Shown: positions 14,101 to 23,796 of the stretch, in pieces
How positions within the stretch are numbered: the first letter of the stretch is position 1
How the letters are laid out: each line of letters opens with the position of its first letter
DNA from: Nectonema munidae
Lineage: Eukaryota > Nematomorpha > Nectonematoida > Nectonematidae
Direction: 5' to 3'
Assembly (NCBI GenBank): GCA_030549495.1
Contig: JAUIRK010000292.1
Coordinates: forward strand, 62,001-126,000
Length of the DNA: 64,000 nucleotides
Position numbers and translations under genes: made by a program
Notes under the pieces: model-generated
Told to the model about the DNA's origin: nothing
Database searches by the model: none
What the model saw: the letters and a program-made list of their open reading frames with translations, nothing else

Positions 14101-14210
14101 AAAATAATTTGAATACAGAAAAAAATTTTAACGTTTCACATCAAACACCGCAATCATCACAAGAAGAATCAGGAATCATGTCAATGCTAAGAAAGTTTTC
14201 AACTCGCTAA
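922..14210 (+). CDS. RIMBP: RIM-binding protein (RIM-BP), 3' two thirds, 11 exons
   Basis: RIM-BPs are presynaptic active-zone scaffolds linking RIM and voltage-gated calcium channels through SH3 domains. Exons read: 922-1083, 2084-2194, 2472-2648, 2988-3220, 5118-5295, 5928-6101, 10822-10982, 13156-13501, 13580-13683, 13750-13869, 13947-14210. All junction phases agree and give about 675 residues to a TAA stop. Order: one FN3 (exons 1-2), a second FN3 (exons 3-4, with SWKPLP and ITGYAVYIDGRK), a Ser/Gln-rich linker (exons 5-7), then two SH3 domains (ALYNYDPKTMSPNPDA; ALYNYDPYECSPNVDAE) and a basic tail. SPNPDA/SPNVDA inside the SH3 folds is the RIM-BP signature. Family members carry an N-terminal coiled coil, a first SH3 and usually another FN3; these should lie left of base 1. 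The start of exon 5 could be 5127 instead of 5118. The donor after 13683 (GTTTCT) is weak. Additional linker exons could have been missed. Confidence 0.93.
2472..3220 (+). CDS. RIMBP: RIM-BP exons for the second visible FN3 domain (2472-2648, 2988-3220)
   Basis: Exon 2472-2648 encodes IPEPPTNIIAEPG, LLLSWKPLPID and GSHITGYAVYIDGRK, close to the vertebrate RIM-BP FN3 that reads VSWRPV..NGARVTGYGVYAKGQ (from memory of the family). Exon 2988-3220 completes the fold with SITLRTLSNESES and runs into a Ser-rich linker; its donor GTATTA follows GAA at 3220. The intron between them (2649-2987) is short. The open frame continues past 3220 to 3298, but the phase of the next exon favours splicing at 3220. 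Confidence 0.85.
3299..5117. other. RIM-BP intron; possible LINE tail at 3913-4440
   Basis: The stretch is AT-rich. From about 3913 an (ATA)n run followed by ATCTTTATTTTTC would, read on the minus strand, be an AATAAAG signal with an ATT-repeat tail, as at the 3' end of some LINEs; the following 500 bp is richer in G and C than its surroundings. No reverse transcriptase motif is visible, so the assignment is weak. Confidence 0.25.
5118..10982 (+). CDS. RIMBP: RIM-BP linker exons (5118-5295, 5928-6101, 10822-10982)
   Basis: Three exons encode a disordered Pro/Gln/Ser/Tyr-rich then Arg/Ser-rich linker between FN3 and SH3 domains. No domain is visible, and sequence conservation is not expected here. 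They are assigned because the splice phases chain exactly: 5295 leaves A, joined to TG at 5928 (Met); 6101 leaves A, joined to AT at 10822 (Asn); 10982 ends on a whole codon before the phase-0 exon at 13156. The intron 6102-10821 is 4.7 kb and carries several mobile elements. These are the least certain exons of the gene. Confidence 0.65.
6741..6814 (-). repeat. tRNA-like 74-nt sequence, SINE head or tRNA pseudogene
   Basis: Read on the minus strand, the 74 bases begin GAGCCTC and end AGGCTCCC, pairing over about six positions as an acceptor stem. A GGTTCGATCC B box sits at the T-arm position and a TGGTTGTTAGGGTG A-box-like stretch at the D arm. The T stem pairs only in its inner three positions and no convincing anticodon arm is visible. 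It is a tRNA relic or the head of a SINE; a working tRNA is unlikely. Confidence 0.5.
7135..7345 (+). pseudogene. mariner-type transposase C-terminal relic
   Basis: One plus-strand frame reads, after a His-His stretch, TVANSPDLAPELFNFIIF. SPDLAP followed by F..F is the mark of mariner transposases just before the last catalytic Asp (family form YSPDLAPCDFFLF). The rest of the enzyme and any inverted ends are not recognisable, so this is an old fragment in the RIM-BP intron. Confidence 0.4.
8711..8943. repeat. Fold-back (long imperfect palindrome, arms about 105 bp)
   Basis: The left arm from 8711 (TAAACAAGTTTAAGTAAAAA) is matched in inverse by the right arm ending at 8943; both arms carry TTAATCAGGATGTGATATTT-like and CTCCTCGAGGCTTCTTC-like blocks with about 10-15% mismatch. 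The loop is only about 20 bp around 8826, next to a GA-repeat. It codes for nothing. Its right end coincides with the TA duplicated by the next element. Confidence 0.8.
8944..9605. mobile_element. pogo/Tigger-like MITE, 662 bp, TA duplication
   Basis: The ends read CTGTAGAACCTACGTTTTAC (left) and, inverted, CACTAGAACCTACGTTTTAC (right), flanked by TA at 8942-8943 and 9606-9607. AGAACCT..TTTACG termini with TA target sites are typical of pogo/Tigger elements. A second inner GATTTTACG block is found near both ends. No transposase frame is present, so it is a non-autonomous copy. A TGACGTCATC stretch lies at about 9013. Confidence 0.75.
9785..10184. mobile_element. hAT-like MITE, about 400 bp, TAGAGATG ends
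   Basis: The left end TAGAGATGAATCTGAT is mirrored by TAGAGATGTATCGGAT at the right end. TAGAGATGnAnCGAT is a common hAT terminus. The interior repeats GCGGATGCGGATAT motifs several times and has no open frame of note. No clear 8-bp duplication remains. Confidence 0.55.
10983..13155. other. RIM-BP intron with unassigned repeat-like pieces
   Basis: AT-rich DNA. A less AT-rich segment at 12245-12490 is open on both strands (78 and 101 codons) and contains a short GGGGGAAGGGCCTGGCCCCC palindrome; neither translation resembles a known domain. At 12575-12650 GGAGTCAGAG/GAGAGTCAG motifs recall similar GAGTCGGA-rich stretches at 45570-45700 and 59235-59290, probably one dispersed repeat. Confidence 0.35.
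13156..13501 (+). CDS. RIMBP: RIM-BP exon with the second SH3 domain
   Basis: The exon follows CTGTAG at 13155 and ends GAA G before GTATGC. About 20 residues in begins LLIALYNYDPKTMSPNPDA, followed by ELPFREGQIIK, DGFYKGE and VGLVPCNMV, the complete SH3 fold with its ALYDY, acidic RT loop and PxxM positions. The SPNPDA insertion after the ALYNYDP strand is typical of RIM-BP SH3-II. An acidic tail of about 30 residues leads into the next SH3. Confidence 0.93.
13580..13869 (+). CDS. RIMBP: RIM-BP exons with the third SH3 domain (13580-13683, 13750-13869)
   Basis: The domain is split by a 66-bp intron within the RT loop. The first exon encodes KKMVALYNYDPYECSPNVDA; the second encodes ELAFKAGDVITIIK, DGFYVGELNGKTG and YVPSNFLE. 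The joints are in phase (G|GT giving Gly at 13580; whole codon at 13683/13750 and 13869/13947). The donor after 13683 is GTTTCT, weaker than the other sites in the gene, so its splicing efficiency is uncertain. Confidence 0.92.
13947..14210 (+). CDS. RIMBP: RIM-BP last exon, charged C-terminal tail
   Basis: Begins EENTYYNNNLKRED after TTTTTAG and ends in a TAA at 14208-14210. It encodes about 87 residues, rich in Lys, His, Asn and Gln, without a recognisable domain, ending SMLRKFSTR. RIM-BP proteins end soon after SH3-III, so this looks like the natural C terminus. Confidence 0.85.
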   Translation, partial: EENTYYNNNLKREDKFGEMAKHKDKVMPHDVEDKKPKHKNLGTHYSPASTKKNNLNTEKNFNVSHQTPQSSQEESGIMSMLRKFSTR

Positions 14211-14393
14211 GAACGAAATATCTTTGCTATTTATTGCATTAAGCACTTCTCAAAAATACTATAATGGTGATTATTACGAAGTATGATTGTCCCTACTCTT
14301 CCAGAGTACCCTTATTGAGAAGGTTCGTTTTCACCTTTTTTTAAAGGCAACATAACAGCAAAGTTGTATTCATTATAAACCACTGTAAATATT

Positions 14394-14399
14394 AATAAA
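14394..14399 (+). terminator. AATAAA polyadenylation signal of RIM-BP
   Basis: AATAAA lies 184 bp after the RIM-BP stop codon, in AT-rich sequence and before a T-rich stretch. It is the first clear hexamer downstream of the gene on the plus strand. Confidence 0.6.
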
Positions 14400-14689
14400 A
14401 TTTTGTTGAATTTTAATAATTGAATTAATATTTTGTTTCAATTATTATCGTTAACCCTATTAGTGATGGGGCGCGTAACCCCTCACCCCTCCCGCCACCA
14501 CCTCAACTAAAAACTTCACCAAAATTGGTGGAACTATACCCCTTCAGATTTCGTGATTTTCGTAAAATCGCAAGCTGCGTTTTTGTTGCCATTTTTATAG
14601 AAGTTATATGAGCCTCTAATTTCAAGAACTCACAATCAAAATCAAAAATTAAAATTTTTCAACATAATTACTTACAACTTGGTTTCTAT

Positions 14690-16345
14690 ATTAGCTATCC
14701 CTTTGAAAATTTATATTTATATACACTTTTGAACGCATAACACTCATATCTATTTAATTTTATCAATAATTATGGATACTTTTCAGAAAATGTCAATCAA
14801 AATTTTGATTGATGATAAATATATTTAACAAAATGTTCATTCAAATTTTACATAAAATGTATGTTTTAATACTAATTCAGCCATGCTGGTTTCATTTCTG
14901 AACTCAGTTTTTGCATTTAAGTTTGAAAATATCAGAAAGTGAAGATCTAATTTGCGGTTTATGTCTGAAAACTGTCTATAAAAATATTTTTGAAATTTAA
15001 AATAAAATTTCCGCTTTTATTCCAAATCAACCATGCGGGTTCCATTTCTAGACTCAAATTTTACATTTAAGGTTTGAAAAGATCTGTCAGTGTCAATCAA
15101 ACTCGCGGTTTACGTCTTCCAAAAATATTCTTTCAAATTTTACATGAAAAATATATTTTTATACTAAATCAATCATTCTCATTTAATTTCTGTACTCAAT
15201 TTTTCAAATTAGGGTGTGAAAATGTCAATTGTCAATAAATTTTGGGGTTTACTTCAAAAAGTAGGATACAATTTTTTTTTAATTTAAAATAAAAGATCGG
15301 CTTTTATTCTAAATCAACCATACTGATTTCAATTCTGGACTCAGACTTTGCATTTAATGTTTGAATATATCCGTATCAATCAAAGTTGCGGTTTACGTTT
15401 CAAAACTGTTTCCAAAAATATTCTCTCAAATTTTACATGAAATAAAATATTTTGTACCAAATTACCGATGTTATTTTCATTTCTGGATTTAGTTTTTTCA
15501 TTTAAATTTTAAATATATCTTAAAATGACTATCAAATTTGAATTTTTTACCTGGAAAATGTCGATTATTTTTTAAATTAAAACAAAATATCTATTTTTAT
15601 AACAAATCTACTTTTTTGGTTTCACTTCAGTTCTCACTTTTTGCATTTTGAAAATATCTGAAAGCTTTTATGAAATTCCAATTTTTTTTTTAATTTTAAA
15701 TAAAATATCTGTTTTAGGCTCCGCTTTTTAGGTTTTGCAAATATTTTAAAGTTTCAATCCAGTTTGCGGTTTACGCCACAAAAACTCTTTTTAAAAATAT
15801 TTAACAAATTTTAAATAAAATATATGTTTTATATCAAATCGACTATGCTGGTTTCATTTCTTCTTCTTCTTCTTCATCTACACCTTATCCCCTAGTTGGG
15901 GGTCGGTGGCTTTGATCCTTTCTCTCCACAATTTTCTGTTGAGTGCATCTTTTTCATCTAGCCCAAGCTCCTGGAGTTTTTCTTTTAGCCCATCTTTCCA
16001 TCTTTTTCGCTGTCTTCCTCTGCTTCTTTTGCCATCCACTCCTTTTTCCATCACTTGATGTACTGGATCCTCTACTTTTTTCCTTAAAATATGTCCGTAC
16101 CATTTCTGAACTCAGTTTTTGCAATTAAGGTTTAAAAATCTTTAAAAGTGCTAATCGAATTTGTTTAAATGCTTGAAAATTATCCTGAAAAAATGCATAC
16201 ATATTTAAAAAATATATATATTTTCTACTAAATCAACAATGCTGATTTCATTTCTTGACTCTGTTTTTGCAATTAGAGTATAAGAACCTCTGCACTTATC
16301 AAGCAAATTTGCCATTTCCGAAATTAAGGTCTGCATGTTTTTGCT
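14690..16345. repeat. Satellite, about ten diverged monomers of about 145 bp
   Basis: A block reading CATGCTGGTTTCATTTCTGA, then TTTTTGCATTTAAG, GCGGTTTACG and TTTTACATGAAAT recurs at about 14881, 15031, 15173, 15318, 15464, 15608, 15718, 15842, 16098 and 16232. Spacing is 140-150 bp apart from one shortened unit and one interrupted by an insertion. Monomers differ strongly from one another, so the array is old. It starts 480 bp downstream of RIM-BP. Confidence 0.85.
15862..16100 (-). mobile_element. 5'-truncated LINE tail inserted in the satellite
   Basis: The minus strand reads YGHILRKKVEDP, KRSRGRQRKRWKDGLKEKL and ALNRKLWRERIKATDPQLGD, then a stop and a (GAA)n tail. This basic RGRxRxRW..LW..I region is the C terminus of a non-LTR retrotransposon protein. 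CATTTCT occurs at 15855-15861 and 16101-16107 as a 7-bp target duplication, and the insert splits one satellite monomer, so it is younger than the array. Confidence 0.8.
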
Positions 16346-16564
16346 TAAAATAATTATAGATTAAATTTATAATTAAATAAAATTTTTCCTATGAATTCAG
16401 CTTTTGTTATGATTTATTATAGTAAACAATCATTGAAATATCAATTAATGAAAACAAAAATCCAATGTATTTATAAAAATTTTAATTTATCTTATTAATT
16501 ATTTTTATTTAGCTGAAAGTGATTTATCATATAAGAATGATTTTGTTCTCTTGTTGAGATAGAA

Positions 16565-17300
16565 CAGTGGTTCACAAAGTTTGCAAAAATTTCGGTGTTG
16601 CAGTCTCTTTAAAATAATTTAATAACCTGGGATTTCATTTAAAACAAATAAATCCACATAAAAACTACTGTATTAAAAAAATTGACATAATTGTTTATTT
16701 ATAAATTGTCTGAATAATCCATTCAATCTCAATGTGATGTATGCATCTGCTTTGTGTAAACTAGTTGTATGCGTTTAGCTTTGTTTTGGCCAATGCAACT
16801 CTCATATCATTACTCACCTCCAATCACTTTCGGGATTTGGTTTCAATCACAAGTAGCATGGAAAACGCTTGCGCACACTCATATGTAGTGGCAAATTGAA
16901 TTAGAGCTTTAAGAGCAAACTTTGCAACATGAGCATAGGTCTCTCCCATTTCACTCTAAAAATGGCTGAAATATTTAACAAAAACATGTTTTTAATCAAA
17001 TCTATAAATTGTTCTTGAATAAGTCTTCTGAGGCCAGATTACTAATCGACATTATAAACGGGTTTTTGATAAATGGATTGTATTTTTCAAATTTTAATAG
17101 GTTAGGAAAATAAAGAGAAATTTCTTGCCTAAGATATGCTCCGTATTTCACTTTCAGGACATCTTCATTAATGAAAATCTTATTTTCATCAATAAATATA
17201 TTGGAAAACGGAGCAAAATTTTTCTTGTCGAAGAATGTCATAATTTGAGCACCATTTCAATAGCTGTTTATGACAATTGAGTATAGTAATCTCTTCCTTG
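16565..17300 (-). pseudogene. hAT transposase C-terminal relic (ZBED5/FAM200-like)
   Basis: Minus-strand frames give YLRQEISLYFPNL, YNPFIKNPFIMSISNL and then QFATTYECAQAFSMLLVIET, with several stops. These match the C-terminal dimerisation region of hAT transposases related to ZBED5/FAM200, where FSTTY.CE..FS.L..IK is invariant. The 3' terminus CAGTGGTTCACAAAGTTTG lies at 16571-16589 on the plus strand as a hAT inverted end. The catalytic part and the other end are gone. Confidence 0.7.
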
Positions 17301-17670
17301 CAGCGAAAGTTCAAGGTATCCACTTTAATTAATGATAAGAAAAAAATCAATGTATTTTTCATTTTTTTTTAGACACTTTTGTAAATCTTATGCTCCTTTC
17401 GTATCTGAAAGAGTATACAAAAAAAATTGTCAACAATGAAATTTTGGATTTTTTTTCCAGTCCAGAAGGATTCAACTTTTTGAAAAAAACTTCCAAAAAA
17501 TAAATTTGTGTGATATTTCATGATTTCCAAATAAAAATAAATTTTTTTTATTCATTCACATTACTGAAATTCTTAAAGTACATATGCTACATTCTTTTTT
17601 GGTAAAAATGAAATTATATCTAAATTCTTTGTCTGCCCCTCCAACTTCTATTTTCTGGCTACGCCACTGG

Positions 17671-17933
17671 CAGGGGCGCACATCCTCAAAATTATTGAGG
17701 GATGAAATTTTTTTTTCAATTTTTAAAATTACTGGTCTGGAAATACCACGGGAGACTAAATATTCAAGAAATCCTTTAAAATAGTTTTAACAAAATTGAT
17801 GAAATTTTAAAACTATACTTGCAGCGAAAATATTTTAATTACATAACGCATATACACTAGTTTAAAAAATCCAAAATTATTGGGGGGGGGGGGGCGAATG
17901 GGCTTTTTGCCCCACCCCATGTGTGCGCCTCTG
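17671..17933. mobile_element. hAT-like MITE, 263 bp, CAGGGGCGCACA ends
   Basis: The left end CAGGGGCGCACATCCTCAAA is mirrored by the right end, which inverts to CAGAGGCGCACACATGGGGT. The interior is AT-rich with a 15-base G run at 17882-17894. Flanks GCCACTGG and ATGTAAAT do not match, so the target duplication is lost or the copy is chimeric. A related end, GGCGCACATCCTCAAAATTT, occurs alone at about 26410. Confidence 0.65.
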
Positions 17934-17957
17934 ATGTAAATTAACATTGATATAAGG

Positions 17958-18278
17958 CAGGGATGTCCAACTAAAACAAGCAGCGGGCCATTTAGAAAAG
18001 TTATTGGACACGGTCGGGCCGCACCTATTTAAAAAAATAACAATAATTTTTTTATAAAATATTTATCAGAATCTTTTTTATCCAATGCTCCAATGATATT
18101 TTAAAAATCATAATCCTATCTATATTTTGATAGAAACTTAAAGTTTTTATAACAAATTTGTTGAAATTTTTATAAACTAATATCTATATAATTTAACATC
18201 AACCTTATCTCATTTTCTTAGAGGGCCGCAGAAATTTGCCTTGCGGGCCGCATGCGGCCCGCGTGTTGGACACCCCTG
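17958..18278. mobile_element. hAT MITE, 321 bp, perfect 8-bp duplication ATATAAGG
   Basis: The element starts CAGGGATGTCCAAC and ends GTTGGACACCCCTG, an inverted pair, and ATATAAGG stands at 17950-17957 and 18279-18286. GC-rich GGGCCGC stretches lie just inside both ends, and the middle is AT-rich without a frame. Eight-base duplications and CAGGG ends are diagnostic of hAT elements. Confidence 0.9.
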
Positions 18279-18335
18279 ATATAAGGTACACGTTGTTTGT
18301 TTAGAATAGTGGACACACAAAAATATTCTTAGAAC

Positions 18336-18350
18336 TAGAGATGCACCGAT
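18336..18350 (+). mobile_element. Solitary hAT terminus TAGAGATGCACCGAT
   Basis: These bases are the common terminus of Ac-like hAT elements. No matching inverted end was found in the following kilobase, so it is a remnant. The following AT-rich DNA to 19340 has no other recognisable feature. Confidence 0.4.
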
Positions 18351-19356
18351 AAGAACTTTAGTCGAATACAGATCAGTCGGTAATTATTATTAATTGGCAA
18401 ATTATTTATTTTTGAAGTTGTAACCTCTTGGGTTAGGGTTGAGCTTAAATATCTTTAAAATTTTTGCTTAGAAAATTTTTTTTAATTTTAGAATTATTTT
18501 AATTCGTCTTTTAGAAATTTGTTTTTATAATTTTTAATAGGCTAATTCACAACTTTTTTTAATTTTACTTTTTTACTTGATTCTTTTTCTTCAAATTTCA
18601 TTAAATTTTTGGCTTATATTTTTTTTAATTTTTCTTACTTATTTTGATTTTAAGCCATCTAAAATTTTATTTTATTTGTACATTTTACTTAATTTTTTCT
18701 CAACAAAAAATTTCAAATAAATTAATTAAAAAATTGTTTTTTTGACATCTTTAAAAGAAACCGTTGATGTCATCCTCTTAAAAAATAATTAAAAAAAAAT
18801 AATGTTGAGCTAAAAAAAATTAATGTGATGTCTTTTAATACATATCATTCTTGACGTAATCCCGCACAATATGAGAAATTTAAAGATAGCGCATAATTAT
18901 TTGCTATATCAAAAATTCCAAAAATAGGAATTACAAATATATGTTGAAAATTTTAATGGTATTTGGTTTAAACGGAAAAAAAGGTTCTAATACAAAAAGA
19001 TCTCTTTTTTATATCAAATTTAAGTAAGAATTAAAAATCTTATCAAGAACTGTTTCAAAATGTCAAGGGATTGATAACAACATGGTAATGTGGAATAAAA
19101 AAGACTGTTTGAAAATGTATGGGAAGAATGTATGATTCACAATAGGGGCAGGCAAATCAAACAACGATTGGTTAACTTGTTTTTAAAAGAATTTTTTTTT
19201 AAATAACAACTTTTAAACTTTTCCAATGATTTGCCTTTTATAATAACTTTTAAGGAAAAAAAACGTATCAGAAAAAGTTATAGAGCTTCAACAAAAACTA
19301 AAAAAATTTTACAGCATAACTTAGTTTTCAAAACTAATTTGACGTATCCACTACAG

Positions 19357-22102
19357 CAGTGTTTCCCAAACTTTTTTTCTCAAGGAACCCTATTTGATTA
19401 TCACACAAAATAACGGAACCCTTTATTACCTTTTTTTTAACAAAAAAATTTATTTAAACATACGAAAAATGAAAAACACATATAAAAGGAAAAAAATAAA
19501 AAACACAAATACATTTCAAACAAATTTTTTTTAGCAAATAAAGCCTCAGTGAGATTTATGCAACTGTTTTTTCAACTTCAAAATTTTTAAAAATTTGGCT
19601 CGATACTCGATAACTGAATTCTCATGTCTGACGAAGCATTCAGTCTATTACGGCATTTGGTCTTCGTATTCGCTTATTTTGAAAAACCAGATTCGCACCA
19701 ATATGTTGTCGTAAAAGGTAGAAGAATTCTTATGGCTTTTTCTCATACTTCTGGATACTCTTCAAGATTACCCCAAAAAATATCTAATGGCACTTCGGTA
19801 AACTTATTCTTTAAATCAGAATCAGCTTTGATTTCTATTAATTTTTCCTATTCCAATGATGAAAATCTTGTTGGTTTTTTTAATTTTATAAATGGATTAT
19901 GTACCCAATAATGTTCTTTGTTGTCTAAATTAGGAAAATATTCAGTAAGAGAAGTAGATAAACTGTTCAGATGACATTTTATTTCATGTATGGTTTTTTC
20001 GTCTATTTCTATGCTAGACTCATTAAGAAATCGAGTTAATTTGGGAAAACAATCAAAATTACTACATTCTATTTCTGAAATCCAGTAATATATTTTATTA
20101 GATAGCGATATTATACTATCTTGATTCCGAAATATGTTAATTTCTTTTTTTTTGAATAAAAAGACATGTTTCATTTAATTTAGAGAAAATATCTGCTAAA
20201 TACATTAACTTTGAACACCAAACATCATTTTCCAATCTACTGGACAAACTAAATTTATGTTCACAAAAATAAAATTTCAATTCATTCATCAATTCAACCA
20301 TTCTTACCAGAACGTTTCCTCTCGAAAGCCATCTAACCTCCGTATGTAAAAGAAGAGTTGTTTGAAGGCTGCCCATATCTTTGCATAAAGCTTTGAATAT
20401 TCTTGATTGTAACGGTCGCGTTTTGATCATTTGCACAGCTTCGTCCAAGACTACTTTGAGGGAAGAATTCTTTTCGTAACTAATGCATATCAATGAAGAA
20501 TGAAGTGAATACTGCTGCAGTTTTTTGCAACATTTTTTATTCTAGTAACAGCGCCGTTCAATTTTCCTATCACAGCCTTAGCTCCATCAGAACAAACTGA
20601 AATGCATTTATCCCAACCGATACCGTGACTTATCATATAATTATTAACGCATTTAAAGATATCTTCTCCACTAGTATGAAGATTCAAGCTTTCACAAAAA
20701 AGCAAATCACCCTTAATTGATTTATTAAAATCGTATCTAACAAATACCAAAGAATTGCAAGACCAGCCACATCTGTTGACTCATCCATTTGCAGAGCATA
20801 AACATGACAAGAAATCAATCGTGAGATGAGCTCTCATTCAATATAATCCGAAATATCAGAAATACGACCAGATACTTTATTATTAGATAAAGAAACAGAC
20901 TCAATTTTTTGTGAATATGATTCACCAAATAGACAAAAAACTACATCCTTCAATATTGGTTTTATCAGTGATTCGCCAATTAGATGAGCTTCACCATGAA
21001 GTGAAATAAGGTAGGCTGTTTTATACGAAGCTTTAGTTGCATTTTCATGATCTGTTTTGCAAGTTTTTAAAACCATACTTTGAGTTTTTTTTATAACTTT
21101 CAAGCTTCATTTCAAAAAAGGATTTGGGTTTATTTTTATATTCAATATGCCTGGTCTCCATATGTCGTTGTAACTTAGCTGGAACTATTGGCTAATTTTG
21201 TATGACAAAGTATACAAATAGCATCTGGAGCTTCTTCATCACAAATAGAGGTAACACCATAAAATAAATATTGAGCATCATATTTGCGTCTTTTTGTTGG
21301 GTGAGGCTATTGTTCTAAACGAGAGAACGCGTTTTTCTGAATTTAAGAAATATTAGACGCTTGTTCTTTTGCAGTTTCAATCGATTCTGTTTCTCCAAGA
21401 ATGGTTTTTGCTTCATTAGTTTTTTTCAACCATTTATCCATCAAAAATAGAACAGGTTATAATTTGAATATGCTTTCAGATCTAAAAAAAAATATAATGT
21501 ATTATAGTTTTATAATATACTATATATTATATAAAAAAATTTCTATATTTTTTAAATAGTTCTTTATAAAATTTTTTGCTGATATTGATTTAATTCATGT
21601 CCTATTATACCTTTTTTCATATTTATAAAAAATTGCATTCATATTCATCGTATCTAAAATATGTATTTCAGGTTGTAAATTTAAGTTAAAAAGTGCTGGG
21701 AGAAAGACTCGATACTTCGTTCAGCGAAAACTAGTTAAGAAACATTAAAACACACAAAACAAGACCCACACAAACTATCATAATTAAAGATTTAAAATAA
21801 ATAAAGTGTTAGAGTAAATAAAAATTTAGTTAATAATGTTTTTTCTTAGCTAATAAATTTATTTTTTGTGCGATAAGAACTTAAAAGAACGAATTTTAAA
21901 AAAAATGAAATTTTAAAGTAGGGCAGACATTTTACTGCGATTTGGAAGATTCAAACAAAAGTAAAAAATTTATATATTTATATTCGTGTTCTAAATTATT
22001 GCTGAGTGTGAATAAAATGGATTTTCAATTTCGCATCGCGGAACCCCTAAAAAGGCTTCACGGAACCCTTGGGTTCCGTGGAACCCACTTTGGGAAACTC
22101 TG
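19357..22102 (-). mobile_element. hAT element, 2746 bp, SCAND3/ZBED5-like, both ends and TSD
   Basis: The termini CAGTGTTTCCCAAAC (left) and, inverted, CAGAGTTTCCCAAAG (right) are flanked by CACTACAG at 19349-19356 and 22103-22110. GGAACCC motifs follow both ends. The minus strand carries a broken transposase, described separately. The perfect duplication suggests a fairly recent insertion, yet the coding region is already disabled. Confidence 0.92.
19620..21440 (-). pseudogene. Transposase of the 2746-bp hAT (BED, RNase-H-like, dimerisation parts)
   Basis: In order on the minus strand: a BED-type region near 21290-21170 (KRRKYDAQYLFYG, APDAICILC), ASYKTAYLISLHGEAHLIGE at about 21030, HGIGWDKCISVCSDGAKAVIG at about 20610 with the DGA catalytic block, LLHTEVRWLSRGNVLVRM at about 20340, and the NPF(I) segment at about 19870. 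These are the landmarks of SCAND3/ZBED5-type hAT enzymes. At least four frame changes or stops separate the pieces (for example between 20834 and 20750, at about 20490 and at about 20150). The final dimerisation motif is poorly preserved. Confidence 0.85.
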
Positions 22103-22120
22103 CACTACAGCATACTCTAA

Positions 22121-22272
22121 GGATGGCATGATAGGTTGTTTGAGATTAGACTCAGCACGGAAGTCTCTCGGTTCAATTTCTCATCGATACCAATTTGTTC
22201 ATAGTTTGACATAAGTGTTACATCAGTACCTTGTCAATGAAAACACACCCACAGTATCTTTACCTTACCTTT
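22121..22272 (+). repeat. tRNA-derived SINE, copy 1
   Basis: Begins GGCATGATAGGTTG, passes ACTCAGCACGGAAG and a B-box-like GGTTCAATTTCTC, then a unique body (CGATACCAATTTGTTCATAG, TGTCAATGAAAACACACC) and ends ATCTTTACCTTACC. The same order occurs at 28081-28225 (minus strand) and, truncated, at 60583-60624. It starts about ten bases after the hAT target duplication. Confidence 0.75.
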
Positions 22273-23489
22273 TACTCAAAATTGAAAAATTTGTTACATA
22301 ATTAACATAAGAGAGAAAGGAGACAAAATAATCTAATAAAGCAATTTTCACTATTTTAAAATGAAACTGTCTGTTCTCAGAATAATTTCAAAATAATAGG
22401 ATGAATAAAAAATGAGATTTGATATTTTCAAGTTTTTATAAGCAGTAAAAGCCAACGTTGAAGTAGCTAACCCTTTAAGGGTGATTTGGTAACGCTTGTA
22501 TTTTTACATTTTGTAAGGAATTATAGTATACAATAAACGGTAGTTTATTCACTTTTCATAAAATTAAATAAATCTAAGAACACATAATCCTAAAAAAACA
22601 ACTTAAACTAACATAAATCATAAAAAACATAGTATACGAGAACAAGAAAAACCTTGCGTTTTTTTGAATATTTCTCTGTCTACAAATAAAATTCTGACAG
22701 CTGTCATAAATAGATCAAGTACATTTTTAATAACTGAAAATTTTGTTTCAATATTATATTTTTATTATAATAATCAACAAATTTTTTTGGAAAAAATGAT
22801 TTAATTAATTATGTAAAGTGTTACTTACAAAATTTTACAATCGAACATTATAAAAAATATATTAGCTCAAATATTAAACAAATAGAGAAAAATTTAAGTT
22901 TTTTAAATGTTACAAAATGTGACAAACGTACTAATAAAGATTAAAAGTGACCTTTCTTGGGTAAATTTTTTAACCCGAGTCTGACAATATTCATTGATAT
23001 AAAACTGTAACGATTGAAAACTATTGTTCTCTCATTTAAAAACATAAACAAATTTTCATTTTTCAAAATTTTTGGTGCATTGATGGAAACAATTTTTTAC
23101 CAAAAATCTCCGTGAAATTTGAATAGCTGAACTTCGGTATCAAAAGGTTCTGAAATTATTGAACTTATATTCCGCTAAAAACTAGTTTCTAATGAGATAA
23201 AATAAAATTATTTTTAATTTAACTCTAAATACAAATTAGGGAGAAGAGAACTGAATGAGACCTTGAACAAGAGAAGAGAGCTTGAGTGAAAGAAGAGAGA
23301 TTGCGTTTTAGCAGAAAAAGCGGAAAAGAAAAACAGAGAAAGAAACAGAAAGAAAAATAGAATCACTGCAACAGAAGAAGATGTGCACCCCTGATAAAAA
23401 TGTAGATCTAGGAAAAACAATTAAACCAAAAAAGTTTTGGAAAAAGAAGTTGAATTTAAATTTTTAAATTCTTGTGAAAAATATAAGGA
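22273..23489. other. Intergenic, no recognisable feature
   Basis: AT-rich DNA between the SINE and the low-complexity tract. CTAACCCTTTAAGGGTGA at about 22467 recalls the ends of the TTAA-associated MITE family seen elsewhere in the window. No gene is visible. Confidence 0.4.
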
Positions 23490-23796
23490 AAATTTTTTTT
23501 TTTAATTTAATTTTTTTTTTTTTTAAATTTTTAAATTTTTTTTTTTGTGTTGTTTTTTTACCCCTTCTTTTTTTTAATAAATAAATTATTTTTTTAATAA
23601 AGAATAAAATAATTTTTTTTTATACATTTTTTTTTTTCCCCCTTTTTTTTGTTTGTATATATTATTATAGAAATTTCTCTTTTTTTTATTATATATATTA
23701 TTTTTTTTTTTTTATTTTTTTAATTTTCTCTTCTTTTTATTAAAAAAAAAAAAAAATATTTTTTTTTAAAAAAAATAAAGAGATTTTTTTTATATA

